A DNA stretch of 64,000 nt from CAWAXW01 sp963786155 (GCA_963786155.1 CAWAXW010000006.1:1798001-1862000), one strand, 5' to 3'. Counted from the first letter of the stretch, positions 18,897-28,024 are shown. Made by a program: numbers and translations. Notes: generated from the letters alone by a model not told the origin.

Positions 18897-18944
18897 CCCC
18901 AATATGTGGTGTTCTCTTTCCCCCCTGGACCCCACATGTTGCGA
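18897..18944 (-). promoter_or_regulatory. Two NrdR-box-like sites upstream of nrdJ
   Basis: Site 1, CCCCAATATGTGGTGT (18897-18912), matches 12 of 16 positions of ACACWATATATWGTGT; site 2, ACCCCACATGTTGCGA (18929-18944), matches about 10. They start 32 bp apart, three helical turns, the spacing known for paired NrdR boxes. Position just upstream of nrdJ and the presence of nrdR nearby support the call. Confidence 0.66.
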
Positions 18945-19000
18945 ATTACCTGAATGAAATTACCGGGGTGTGAGGGCTAGGTCAAGACAAGTCGCGAGAC

Positions 19001-19312
19001 TTATCGCGGCAATTCGATCCGGGCGCCCGCGGGGAGGGTCCCGTCGAGGCCATTGAGGTCCTCGAGGGCGTCGATGTAGGCCCTGGGATCCATGCCATCG
19101 GGGGCGTGGCGCTCGGCGATGTCCCACATGGTCTGGCCCGCCTGGACGGTGATCGCTTTGCGGGAGGTCGGTCCCGAGTGGCCGGTTCCGCCTCCGAGGA
19201 GCACGCCCAAGCCCACCGTGAGGGCCACGATCCAGGCCCCGGTGCGGCGCAGGCGGCGAGCCCGGCGAGGCGAGAACCCCCGGAAACCCAAGTCGTGCGC
19301 CTGAACTGCCAT
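19001..19312 (-). CDS. Membrane-anchored LysM protein divergent from lexA (probable SOS cell-division inhibitor)
   Basis: 103 residues: basic N-terminus, one transmembrane helix at ~25-42, and a C-terminal LysM domain (ITVQAGQTMWDIAERHAPDG to LPAGARIELPR). ATG 19312 is chosen since AGGAGG lies six bases upstream, whereas the GTG at 19318 would abut it. The gene shares the lexA promoter region with its LexA boxes. In Bacillus (YneA), Mycobacterium (ChiZ) and Corynebacterium (DivS) small proteins beside lexA delay division during SOS; the same role is inferred here. Confidence 0.8.
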   Translation of the reverse strand: MAVQAHDLGFRGFSPRRARRLRRTGAWIVALTVGLGVLLGGGTGHSGPTSRKAITVQAGQTMWDIAERHAPDGMDPRAYIDALEDLNGLDGTLPAGARIELPR

Positions 19313-19382
19313 CTCCACCCTCCTATCTCGATCGCGTGTTCCTCACGCTAGGAGGGGCCTGCGACACTTTTCCGGCCCGGCC

Positions 19383-19492
19383 GAACGTGTGTTCGCTATA
19401 GTAGGCGAACGTCCGTCCGTATTCAAGACAGAAATCGAACGTGTGTTCTTGAATGGGCGAGCGCGACGCGTTAGCCTGGGGAACACACGTTC
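19383..19492 (+). promoter_or_regulatory. LexA box cluster between the LysM gene and lexA
   Basis: Three exact GAAC-N4-GTTC boxes: 19383-19394 (GAACGTGTGTTC), 19437-19448 (same sequence) and 19481-19492 (GAACACACGTTC, its reverse complement). A fourth, degenerate one (GAACGTCCGTCC) sits at 19407-19418. The last box is 32 bp before the lexA start. This fits autorepression of lexA and co-control of the divergent LysM gene. Confidence 0.88.
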
Positions 19493-19523
19493 GCCACCGG
19501 CATCAAACGAAGGGAGGCCCCTG

Positions 19524-20162
19524 GTGGTCGAAGGGCTCACCGAGAGGCAGCGTCAGACCCTCGAATTCATCGCCGAAACCGTGACAGAGCGGGGCTATCC
19601 CCCCACCGTCAGGGAGATCTGCGAGGCCCTGGGCCTCGCCTCGAGCTCGACCGCGCACAGCCATCTCCAGGCTTTACAGCGCAAGGGCTATATCCGCATC
19701 GATCCCACGAAACCGAGAGCGATCGAGCTCCACTACGACTCCGACACGGGACTCGCCTTCGACCGCAGGCCGGCGCGCTCGGTCCCGCTGCTCGGGCGGA
19801 TCGCGGCGGGAACCCCGGTGCTTGCCGAAGAGCATGTCGAGGAGGTCTTCCCCATGCCCGCGGACCTCGTCGGCGACGGCAACGTCTTCATGCTCGAGGT
19901 CGCGGGCGACTCGATGATCGACGCTGGAATCTTCGACGGCGACTTCGTGATCGTGCGCCAGCAGCCGACCGCACACTCCGGCGAGATCGTCGCGGCCATG
20001 ATCCCCAGCGAGTTCGGAGATGCGGAGGCCACGGTCAAGACCATCCGGCATCGCGGCTCGTCGGTCATCCTCGAGCCGAAGAACCCGAACCTCGAGCCCT
20101 TCGAGGCGCCGCTAGGTACCGAGATCCTCGGGAAGGTCGTCGCGGTCTTCCGCAAGCTCTGA
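19524..20162 (+). CDS. lexA: SOS repressor LexA
   Basis: 212 residues from GTG 19524, six bases after AGGGAGG; the longer upstream frame runs through the LexA boxes and is not the start. Winged helix: LTERQRQTLEFIAE, GYPPTVREICEALGLASSST. Autocleavage site Ala-Gly in RIAAGTPVLAEE, catalytic Ser in EVAGDSMIDAGIFDGD and Lys in ATVKTIRH. LexA cleaves itself when RecA is activated, freeing SOS genes. The 3' end overlaps the convergent hflX 3' end by 51 bp. Confidence 0.96.
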   Translation: MVEGLTERQRQTLEFIAETVTERGYPPTVREICEALGLASSSTAHSHLQALQRKGYIRIDPTKPRAIELHYDSDTGLAFDRRPARSVPLLGRIAAGTPVLAEEHVEEVFPMPADLVGDGNVFMLEVAGDSMIDAGIFDGDFVIVRQQPTAHSGEIVAAMIPSEFGDAEATVKTIRHRGSSVILEPKNPNLEPFEAPLGTEILGKVVAVFRKL

Positions 20163-21464
20163 GCCGGGAGCCAGGAACTCGCTGAAAGCCGGGAGGGACT
20201 CGCGCGGGACGCGTGCCGTGATCGTCGTCCCGCTCTCGGTGTAGTCCTCCGCCAGCACCTCTCCGAACTCGTGGATGCGGGCGACCACATCGCCGCGCTT
20301 GAACGGGATCTCCACGGCGATCTCCACGCGTAGCTTGGCGAGCTCGCCTTCCAGGTGTTCGACGAGGTCGTCCATCCCCTCCCCTTTCGCGGCGGAGATG
20401 AAGGCGGCATCGGGGAAGCGGCCGCGGAGCTTGTCGAGCTCTACCTCGGAGAGAAGGTCGACCTTGTTCATGACGAGCAACATCGGCTTGTCGTGCGCTC
20501 CTATCTCGGCCAGCACGGTTTGCACTGCCGTGATCTGGCGGTCTGGGTCGCGCCCGGCGTCGACGATGTTCAACAGCAGCGTCGCTTCGTTCACTTCTTC
20601 GAGAGTCGAGCGGAACGCTTCGACCAACTGGTGAGGGAGCTTGCGCACGAAGCCGACCGTGTCCGTAAGCAGCACCTGGCGGCCGGACGGCAGGCCGAGC
20701 CTGCGCGTCGTCGGATCGAGCGTCGAGAAGAGGCGGTCCTCGATGAGAACCCCCGCGTCGGTTAGATGACGGAGCAGCGTCGACTTTCCGGCGTTCGTAT
20801 AGCCGACCAGCGCTATCACCGGGATGCCCGAGCGCGTTCGCTGCTTGCGCTTGAGCCGCCTGGTCTTCTCGAGGTCTTCGAGGTCCTTCTTCACGCGCTG
20901 GATGCGCCTGAGGATGGCGCGGCGCTCGGACTCGAGAGCCGTCTCCCCCGGACCCCTCGTGCCGATGCCACCTCCTAAGCGGGACAGGACGTCACCCCAG
21001 CCGCGCAGACGCGGCAAGCGGTAGTTCAGCTGGGCCAGCTCGACCTGCAGCTTTCCTTCGGCCGACCGAGCGTGTTGGGCGAAGATGTCGAGGATCAATC
21101 CCGTGCGGTCGACGATCTTGAGCCCTCGCTCGGCCAGGGGGTTCACGCCGGCCATCTCCTCGAGGTTGCGTCCTTGGGCCGGCGTCAGCTCGTCGTCGAA
21201 CAACAGGACGTCGGCATCCAGGGCGCTGGCTACCCCGACGATCTCCTTGGCCTTGCCTTTGCCCAGATAGGTCGCGGCGTCGGGTGAGTCCCGCCGCTGT
21301 ACTTGCGCATCGATCGTGTCGGCTCCGGCGGTATCCGCGAGAGCTTGCAGCTCGTCGAGCGACCACTCCGCCTCGTCGAGGCTGCCCGATCCGAAGACCG
21401 CTCCTACGAGGACCGCTCGTTCGCGCTCGGGGCGCGTTGCGTGTCCGGCCGAGCGTTTGGTCAG
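20112..21464 (-). CDS. hflX: Ribosome-associated GTPase HflX
   Basis: About 450 residues. N-terminal HflX domain (DAATYLGKGKAKEI, FDDELTPAQGRNLE, RTGLILDIFAQHA), glycine-rich linker GGGIGTRGPGE, then G domain with GYTNAGKST, DTVGFVRKLPH and NKVD. HflX splits stalled ribosomes. No ATG, GTG or TTG is available near the domain start; CTG 21464 overlaps the dapL stop as CTGA and has AAGGA seven bases upstream, so I take it as the start. Third gene of the coupled dapF-dapL-hflX set. Its tail lies antisense to the lexA 3' end. Confidence 0.9.
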   Translation of the reverse strand: MTKRSAGHATRPERERAVLVGAVFGSGSLDEAEWSLDELQALADTAGADTIDAQVQRRDSPDAATYLGKGKAKEIVGVASALDADVLLFDDELTPAQGRNLEEMAGVNPLAERGLKIVDRTGLILDIFAQHARSAEGKLQVELAQLNYRLPRLRGWGDVLSRLGGGIGTRGPGETALESERRAILRRIQRVKKDLEDLEKTRRLKRKQRTRSGIPVIALVGYTNAGKSTLLRHLTDAGVLIEDRLFSTLDPTTRRLGLPSGRQVLLTDTVGFVRKLPHQLVEAFRSTLEEVNEATLLLNIVDAGRDPDRQITAVQTVLAEIGAHDKPMLLVMNKVDLLSEVELDKLRGRFPDAAFISAAKGEGMDDLVEHLEGELAKLRVEIAVEIPFKRGDVVARIHEFGEVLAEDYTESGTTITARVPRESLPAFSEFLAPGSELAEDRDDLPEDLGT

Positions 21465-22621
21465 GTGACGATCCTTCTGATGCGCTCCACTCCTTCGTCG
21501 AGACGGTCGTCGGGCACTGTGAGCGAGAAGCGGACGAAGCCTTCCCCGGAGGGGCCGTAGCCGGTTCCCGGCGCAACCACGATCGCGGCCTCGTCCAGCA
21601 GATAGGTGGTGAAGGACTCTGAGGTGTGTCCCTCGGGCACGGGGCACCACACGTAGATGGCGCCCTTCGGTGGGTCCACGACGAGCCCAATCGACTTGAG
21701 CGCGTCGCACAAGACATCCCGGCGACGGCGGTACCGCTCGATGTTCTCCTTCAAGCCGTCCTGGGGGCCTTCGATGGCCGCGATCCCCGCGCGTTGCACC
21801 GCGTCGAAGATGCCGGAGTCGATGTTCGTCTTGAGTCTCTTGATCGCCTCGATGGCGTAGGCGGATCCGGCCACCCAGCCGATCCTCCATCCGGTCATGT
21901 TGTAGGTCTTCGACAGCGAGTGGAACTCGACCGCGTTATCGAGGGCGCCGTCGGCCTGAAGCGCGCTCGGCGCGACGAACCCGTCGTACGTGATCTCGGT
22001 GTAGGCCGCGTCGTGGGACAGCAGGATGTCATGGCGTGCGCAGAACTCGACCGCGCGCTGGAAAACGTCCAAGTCGACCGTAGCCGAGGTGGGATTCGAC
22101 GGATAGTTGAGCCACATGACGCGCGCCCGGGGGCCGAGGTCTCCGCGCAGCGAATCGAAGTCGGGGGCGAAGCCGTTGTCCTGGGTCAGCGGCATCATCA
22201 CCGGCTCGCCGTGGGCCAGGATCGTGCCGGTCTCGTAAACCGGATAGCCGGGGTCGGGAATGAGGGCGACGTCCCCCGGATCGATGAACGCGACCGGAAG
22301 GTGGAAGATGCCCTCCTTCGAGCCGACCAGCGGCTGGACCTGGGTGTCGGGATCGAGGGTCACGCCAAAGCGACGCTGATACCAAGAGGCGATGGCGGCG
22401 CGGAACTCGGGCATTCCCGTGTAGGAGGGATAGCTATGCGTCGCGGGGTCGCGCGCGCCTTTCTCGAGGGCCTCGACGATGTGCGGGGGCGTGGGGAGGT
22501 CGGAATCCCCCACTCCGAACGACACGATGTCGGCGCCTTTCGCCTTCGCCTCTGCCACCTTGCGATCGATCTCCGCGAAGAGATACGGCGGGAGCTTCTC
22601 GATCCTTTTCGCAGTTCTCAA
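21461..22621 (-). CDS. dapL: LL-diaminopimelate aminotransferase-like class I/II aminotransferase
   Basis: 386 residues of fold-type I PLP enzyme: FGVGDSDLPTP, VGSKEGIFHL, LIPDPGYPVY, WLNYPSNPTSA, and the PLP lysine in FHSLSKTYNMTGWRIGW. These are typical of LL-DAP aminotransferase, which makes LL-2,6-diaminopimelate from tetrahydrodipicolinate and glutamate in one step. TTG 22621 overlaps the dapF stop (TTGA) and follows GGAGGA. Coupling to dapF, the next enzyme in the pathway, strongly supports DapL over other aminotransferases. Confidence 0.85.
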   Translation of the reverse strand: MRTAKRIEKLPPYLFAEIDRKVAEAKAKGADIVSFGVGDSDLPTPPHIVEALEKGARDPATHSYPSYTGMPEFRAAIASWYQRRFGVTLDPDTQVQPLVGSKEGIFHLPVAFIDPGDVALIPDPGYPVYETGTILAHGEPVMMPLTQDNGFAPDFDSLRGDLGPRARVMWLNYPSNPTSATVDLDVFQRAVEFCARHDILLSHDAAYTEITYDGFVAPSALQADGALDNAVEFHSLSKTYNMTGWRIGWVAGSAYAIEAIKRLKTNIDSGIFDAVQRAGIAAIEGPQDGLKENIERYRRRRDVLCDALKSIGLVVDPPKGAIYVWCPVPEGHTSESFTTYLLDEAAIVVAPGTGYGPSGEGFVRFSLTVPDDRLDEGVERIRRIVT

Positions 22622-23454
22622 ACGAGCTCCTCCAAGTCGATCTCGGCTTCGTAGACCTTCGTCGCCGGGCCGGTCATGAACACAGGTCTCTCGACGTCGA
22701 GCGAGCCGGTCCACTCGACCGAGAGCTCGCCCCCCGGCAAGGCCACCGTCACCAGCGGCAAAGTCTCGTGAAGCACCCGAGCCAGTACCGCGACCGCGCA
22801 GGCGCCGGTGCCACAGGCGAGAGTCTCGCCCGAGCCTCGCTCCCACACGCGCATCCGGACGAGCTCCGGTGACTCGACGTGAGCGAACTCGGCATTGGTC
22901 ATGCGCGGGAAGAGCGAGTGCTTCTCGATGCGCGGGCCCACCGAGGACAGCGGGATCACGTCCGGATCGTCGACGAACATGACCGCGTGAGGGTTGCCCA
23001 TCCCAACGCACGCTGCTTCGAAGCCCCCGTCGACGTCGATGTGCACGTTCAGCGGGTCGTCGGCGAGCACGGGGATCGAAGCCGCTTCGAATACCGGGGC
23101 CCCCATGTCGACGCGGACCATGCCTTCGTCTTCGATCGTGACAACTTTGAGGCCCGCATTCGTGTCGATCTTGAGCTCGGTGGACGTCGTCATCCCTTGC
23201 TCCTTGGCGAAGACGGCCATGCACCGGATCCCGTTCCCGCACATCTCTCCGACAGTCCCGTCGGAGTTGCGGTAGTCCATGAAGAGCTCGCCGCCTTGCG
23301 TGGACGGGACCACGCGGATCGTGCCGTCGGCTCCCACGCCGAAGCGGCGATCGCAGAGCCGGGCCGCCAACTCCTCGGTGATCGTGAGCCGGTCGTCAGG
23401 GTCGGCGATCAGGATGAAATCGTTGCCTATGCCGTGGTATTTGGTGAATCGCAT
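22618..23454 (-). CDS. dapF: Diaminopimelate epimerase
   Basis: 278 residues with the two catalytic cysteines in conserved settings: EMCGNGIRCM near residue 70 and LACGTGACAVAV near residue 215. N-terminus MRFTKYHGIGNDFILI is canonical. It converts LL- to meso-diaminopimelate for peptidoglycan and lysine. ATG 23454, four bases from the miaA stop; its own stop overlaps the dapL start. Gene order miaA-dapF-(dapL)-hflX is the actinobacterial order with dapL inserted. Confidence 0.95.
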   Translation of the reverse strand: MRFTKYHGIGNDFILIADPDDRLTITEELAARLCDRRFGVGADGTIRVVPSTQGGELFMDYRNSDGTVGEMCGNGIRCMAVFAKEQGMTTSTELKIDTNAGLKVVTIEDEGMVRVDMGAPVFEAASIPVLADDPLNVHIDVDGGFEAACVGMGNPHAVMFVDDPDVIPLSSVGPRIEKHSLFPRMTNAEFAHVESPELVRMRVWERGSGETLACGTGACAVAVLARVLHETLPLVTVALPGGELSVEWTGSLDVERPVFMTGPATKVYEAEIDLEELV

Positions 23455-23458
23455 GGCT

Positions 23459-24367
23459 CTACGGTAACGCGGCCGGGCGCCCGACGGCGCGAACTAGGGC
23501 TTCCGTCAGGTCCTCGCGATCGGCGTCCAGCCAGGTGACCCGTGGGTCCGCTCGGAACCATGACTCCTGCCGGCGGGCGAAGCGCTTGGTGGCGCGCGTG
23601 ATCAGCGCATGGAGCTCTCCGCGATCCGTCTCCGGGGAGGATTCGAGGATCTGGCGGTACCCCAGGGCCTGGCGTGCGGTCCGGCTCATGCCCTTCGCCG
23701 CGACCGAGCGAGCCTCCTCGATCAGTCCGCGCTCCAGCATCGATGCGACGCGGTCGTCGATACGGGCGTAAAGATCGGTGCGTTCTCTCTTGAGCCCGAC
23801 GATATGCAAGTCGTAGCGACTCTCGTAACGGTCCCAATCGGACTGGGAGAAGCGCTCCCCCGTCACCTCGATCACCTCGAGCGCGCGCACGATGCGGCGG
23901 GCGTTGCCTGGCTCGATCCTCTCCGCCGCCGGCGGGTCCAGTTCTTCCAGACGCGCGTGGAGCGCCTCTGGACCCAGGGCCTCGATCTCGTCCTCCAGCC
24001 GAGCCCTCACCTCTGGCGCGCGCGGTGGGAACTTGAGGTCGTCGACGATGGCTCGGAAATAGAGCCCGGAACCACCTACGAGCAGTGGCGTCAGCGCGCG
24101 GGCCGAGATGCCATCGATCGCGGCGCGGGCAAGGCTCTGGTACTCGGCGACGGTTAGGTCCTGGGAGGGCTCCTTGAGGTCGACCAGGTGATGGGGAACC
24201 GACGACCGCATCTCTGGGGTCGGCTTGTCGGTGCCGATGTCCATGTGCTTGTAGATCTGCATCGAGTCGGCCGACACGATCTCCGCGTTGAGTCCCGCGG
24301 CAACAGCCAGACCGGTCGTGCTCTTGCCGACCGCGGTCGGTCCCACGATCGCCACAACGCGGGTCAC
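23459..24367 (-). CDS. miaA: tRNA dimethylallyltransferase MiaA
   Basis: 302 residues from GTG 24367, which overlaps the stop of the preceding gene (GTGA). P-loop GPTAVGKST at residues 9-17, SADSMQIYKHMDIGTDKP, and GGSGLYFRAIVDDL are family signatures. The enzyme attaches dimethylallyl to A37 of tRNAs reading UNN codons; MiaB, encoded two genes upstream, then methylthiolates the product. The two modification genes are thus in one transcription unit. Confidence 0.95.
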   Translation of the reverse strand: MTRVVAIVGPTAVGKSTTGLAVAAGLNAEIVSADSMQIYKHMDIGTDKPTPEMRSSVPHHLVDLKEPSQDLTVAEYQSLARAAIDGISARALTPLLVGGSGLYFRAIVDDLKFPPRAPEVRARLEDEIEALGPEALHARLEELDPPAAERIEPGNARRIVRALEVIEVTGERFSQSDWDRYESRYDLHIVGLKRERTDLYARIDDRVASMLERGLIEEARSVAAKGMSRTARQALGYRQILESSPETDRGELHALITRATKRFARRQESWFRADPRVTWLDADREDLTEALVRAVGRPAALP

Positions 24368-25058
24368 GAGACGAGCGCCACCAAGTAGCCGACGCCGACG
24401 GGCGCCTCGTGGGCGAGCAAGGTCCCCTTTCGTCCGCCGAACAGTTGGCCCAGCAATGTGAGGGGGGCGCGCGCGCATCCGGTTAGACGGCTCGCCGCTT
24501 CCGCCAGGGTTCCGACGTCTTCGAGCGATGCGATCAGTGCCTCCTCGGAATCAACCTGTCCTTCGACTTCGGTCAGCGGTGCGCGTGGCGACAGACCGAT
24601 CGAACCGTTGGCGCTTGCGACGACGGCGACGTTCCGCTTGCCTGCAAACTTCGAGAGCGCTGAGGCCAACCCGGGCGGGGGGCCTTCACCTTCCTCGAGC
24701 GCGATCCCGATCACCGCCGGTGATGACAGACCCAAGGCCAGCGGCACCAAGATCCCATGGTCGATCGGATCATCGATCCGGTCGAGGCCTGCAAGCTCCG
24801 CCAGCTCCCGGCTCCCTGCATCATCGGTGGGAACGTCCAGCCCGATACCGGGAACGCCGAACTCGGCGAGGTCCCCTCGCAATCGTGAGGGATCCCGGTC
24901 CGTCGTCCGTGTGGGGAAACGATCACGACGACACCGGGGGCGCCGAAGTCGAGGTTGGCGATTGCCCGTCGGATCGTGAGCCCGGCTCCTTCGACCTCCG
25001 GGCTCGAGAGTTGCGACAGGAGCAGGGGCGCGTGCGGGACGATCGCGCCGCTCGTCAG
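24364..25058 (-). CDS. Class III extradiol-dioxygenase-like protein between miaB and miaA, frame broken twice
   Basis: The N-terminal part (TSGAIVPHAPLLLSQLSSPE, then FGAPGVVVIVSPH) resembles LigB-type/MEMO-fold proteins, and mycobacteria carry a similar ~230-residue gene at this place. The frame changes twice near 24.9 kb; reading 24919-24920 and 24877-24878 each as one alternative base restores a 231-codon gene (PHTDDGPGSLTIAGDLAEF). The start appears to be CTG 25058 overlapping the miaB stop (CTGA), behind GGAGG. Function unknown; the reaction suggested by the fold is not demonstrated. Confidence 0.65.
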
Positions 25059-26443
25059 CAGGAGCTGCAGCCTCCGGAGCTCGCTCCGACAAGAGGCAAC
25101 GACATCGAGCGCCGCGGCTGTTCCGCGCGGGCACCCATGAGCTCGCCGTCGAGGTGGTGAGGATGCGCGCCGGTTATGAGCACCGTCCGGAACGAACCCT
25201 CGGGGGCATCGTCGGATGGGTAATGGACGAGCTTGTTCGTGCGGGTCCGACCCGTGAGCCTCTCGGGGTCCTTCTTGGAGGGCCCCTCGACCAGGATCTC
25301 CTCCTCCCGTCCCAGAGCCGCGTGGTTTCGCTCGAGCGAGATGCGCGCTTGTAGCTCGAGCAACCGGTCGAACCGGGCCTGGACGACCTCCTTGGGAAGC
25401 TGCCCGTCGAAGTCCGCGGCCTCCGTCATCGGGCGAGGCGAGTACTGGAAGGTGTAGGCGGCGTCGTATTGCGCCTCCTCTACAAGGCTCAGGGTCTGCT
25501 CGAAGTCCTCCTCGGTCTCGCCGGGGAAGCCGACGATGATGTCCGTGGAGATCGCGACATCGGGGATCGCGTCGCGCACCATTCGCACTTTCTCGAGGTA
25601 GCGCTCGCGCGTATAGGCGCGCTTCATGTTCTTCAGGACCCGGTTCGAGCCCGCCTGCACGGGCAGGTGGATGTGCTCGCAAACGCTTCTGCAGTTCGCC
25701 ATCGCCTCGACGGTGTCGGCGCGGAAGTCCTTCGGGTGGGGGCTGGTGAAGCGGACGCGCTCCAGTCCCTCGACCTCATCGAGGGCATGCAGCAGCTTCG
25801 AGAACAAAGGAGTGCCGTCGAGATCGCGGCCGTAGGAGTTGACGTTCTGGCCGAGCAGCGTGACTTCGAGCACCCCGTCCCGGACTAAGTCTTGCACCTC
25901 GGCCACGATCTCGCCCGTGCGCCTCGAGACTTCTTTGCCCCGCACCGCAGGCACGATGCAGAACGTGCACGAGTTATTGCAGCCGATCGAGATCGACACC
26001 CACGCATGCCACGGCGACATCCTGCGAGCGGGAAGGGCCGAGGGAAACACTTCGGTTTGTTCGAGGATCTCGAACGCGGGCGCAGTGTCCGACTCGGCGA
26101 GCAGTCTCGGCAGGCTCGCAAGATTGTGGGTCCCGAGCACGACGTCGACGTGGGGGGCCTTGGTCTGGATCAGCGACCTGTCCTTCTGCGCAAGGCAGCC
26201 GCCGACCACGATCTTGAGCTCTGGGCGCCGGTCCTTGAGCGCTTTCATGTGGCCGAGGTTCCCGTAAAGACGGTCGTCGGCGTTCTCGCGGATGCAGCAG
26301 GTGTTGAACACCACGACCGATGCTTCTTCGGCGGTGTCGACCCGGGCGTAGCCCTCCGCTTCGAGCATCCCGGCCATCCGCTCGGAGTCGTGCTCGTTCA
26401 TCTGACAGCCGAACGTGCGAATGAGATACGTGCCGGTGGCCAT
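25055..26443 (-). CDS. miaB: tRNA-2-methylthio-N6-dimethylallyladenosine synthase MiaB
   Basis: 462 residues: UPF0004 domain with three cysteines (RTFGCQMNEHD, NTCCIREN, VGGCLAQ), radical-SAM motif GCNNSCTFCIVP near residue 155, and C-terminal TRAM domain. It inserts sulfur and a methyl group at C2 of i6A37, the base made by MiaA. ATG 26443. The protein ends GGCSSC, an unusual Gly/Cys tail that could bind metal, although it may simply reflect overlap with the next gene. Confidence 0.95.
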   Translation of the reverse strand: MATGTYLIRTFGCQMNEHDSERMAGMLEAEGYARVDTAEEASVVVFNTCCIRENADDRLYGNLGHMKALKDRRPELKIVVGGCLAQKDRSLIQTKAPHVDVVLGTHNLASLPRLLAESDTAPAFEILEQTEVFPSALPARRMSPWHAWVSISIGCNNSCTFCIVPAVRGKEVSRRTGEIVAEVQDLVRDGVLEVTLLGQNVNSYGRDLDGTPLFSKLLHALDEVEGLERVRFTSPHPKDFRADTVEAMANCRSVCEHIHLPVQAGSNRVLKNMKRAYTRERYLEKVRMVRDAIPDVAISTDIIVGFPGETEEDFEQTLSLVEEAQYDAAYTFQYSPRPMTEAADFDGQLPKEVVQARFDRLLELQARISLERNHAALGREEEILVEGPSKKDPERLTGRTRTNKLVHYPSDDAPEGSFRTVLITGAHPHHLDGELMGARAEQPRRSMSLPLVGASSGGCSSC

Positions 26444-26490
26444 GGACTCAGTCTAGAGGTGGCCGGCCGCTCGCCGGCCACCTCTAGGAC

Positions 26491-28024
26491 TCACTTCGCG
26501 TAGGCGGTTTGGCGCAGCTCGCGGATCACCATGATCCTGATCTGGCCCGGGTACTGGAGCTCCTCCTGGACCTTCTTGGCTATGTCGCGGGCGATCACCT
26601 CGGCGCCGAGATCGTCGACGGAGTCCGGCTTGACCATGACGCGCACTTCGCGTCCGGCCTGCATCGCGTAGACCTTCTCGACGCCGTCGAACTCCATCGC
26701 GATCTGCTCGAGCCGCTCGAGGCGCTTGATGTAGGTCTCGATCGTCTCGCGCCTGGCTCCCGGCCTGGCCCCGCTGATCGCGTCGGCCACCACGGTGATG
26801 ACGTCTTCGATCGTGCGCTGCTCGACCTCGCCGTGGTGAGCCTCGATCGCGTGGCACACCTCAGGCTTCTCGCCGAGGCGGCGGGCGATCTCGGCCCCGA
26901 TCAGGGCGTGACTCCCCTCGACCTCGTGGGTGACGGCTTTGCCGATGTCGTGAAGCAGAGCGCACCGCTTGGCGAGAGCCATGTCGGTGCCCAGCTCGGC
27001 CGCGATCATCCCGGCGATATGGCTCGCCTCGACTACGTGGCGGAGCACGTTCTGGCCATAGCTCGTCCTGTACTTGAGCCGGCCCAGGACACGCACCAGC
27101 TCGGGGTGCATGTCGGTGATGCCGGTCTCGAGCACGGCCCACTCGCCGCCCTCGCGGATCTCCCGTTCGATCTCGGCGGTGGACTTCTCGTGCATCTCTT
27201 CGATCCGGGCCGGCTGGATGCGGCCGTCGCCGATGAGGCGCTCGAGGGTGAGCCGTGCAGTCTCTCGCCGGATCGGGTCGAAGCACGAGAGCACGACTGC
27301 CTCGGGGGTGTCGTCGATGATGATGTTGGTGCCGGTGGCCGCCTCGAAGGCCCGGATGTTCCGACCCTCACGGCCGATGATCCGGCCCTTCATGTCCTCA
27401 TTGGGCAGTGTGATCGTGGTGACCGTGGCCTCGGTGGTCAGCTCGGAGGCGACCCGCTGCATCGCGATGGCGATCGATCTTGCGAGCCCTCTTTTCCGCT
27501 TCCTCGCGGGCCTGGGCTTCGATCTCTCGCACGATCGTCATGGCGTCGAGCTTTGCCTGGTCCTCGATCTGCTCGATCAAGCTTTGGCGAGCGTCCTGGG
27601 CAGTGAGCCCGGCCACTCGTTCCAGCTCGCCCCTGACCCTCTCCTCGAGGCTCTTCAGTTGCTCGGCCGCCCGGGCCAGCTCGTCGTTCTTCTGTTCGAC
27701 CGCCTCTTCCTTGCGGTCGAGGCTCGCCCCCCGGGAATCGAGGGTCGTCTCCTTCTGGGCGATCCGGTCTTCCCTCTTGTTGATCTCCGCGCTGCGCCGC
27801 TTGAGGTCTTCCTCGGCCTCCTTGCGCATCTTGAAGATCTCGTCTTTGCCCTCGACCAGGGCTTCTCGTTTGGCCGCCTCGGCGTCACGCTTCGCATCGG
27901 ACAGGATCGTCTTGGACCTGGCTTCGGCGGAATCGACTTCCCGCTCGGCCATGGCCTTGCGAACCACGAACCCCACTCCGGCACCGACGAGGAGCCCGAT
28001 GACGAGACCGATCACGATCTCCAT
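26491..28024 (-). CDS. rny: Ribonuclease Y, frame broken by one extra base
   Basis: About 510 residues. N-terminal transmembrane helix (IVIGLVIGLLVGAGVGFVV), a long coiled coil, KH domain (MKGRIIGREGRNIRAFE) and HD domain with HDIGKAVTHE. RNase Y is a membrane-bound endonuclease that starts mRNA decay. ATG 28024 follows AGGAG. The two frames join if 27474-27475 is one alternative base (GTC or ATC codon), giving ARKI[V/I]AIAMQRVASE. RNase J and PNPase, its usual partners, are encoded at 53.8-61.3 kb. Confidence 0.93.

Noticed and set aside
18845..19000. Cobalamin riboswitch upstream of nrdJ
   Set aside because: Expected for a B12-dependent enzyme, but no B12-box or multi-helix core could be recognised in the short leader; a covariance-model scan would settle it.
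19389..19523. Longer LexA N-terminus
   Set aside because: The extra frame covers the LexA boxes and has no ribosome-binding site; GTG 19524 has a good one and gives the family N-terminus.
26509..27606. Long open frames antisense to rny, recA, pnp, nrdJ and the kinase
   Set aside because: They mirror the codon structure of the real genes on the other strand, as expected from strong GC bias at wobble positions, and contain no domain.
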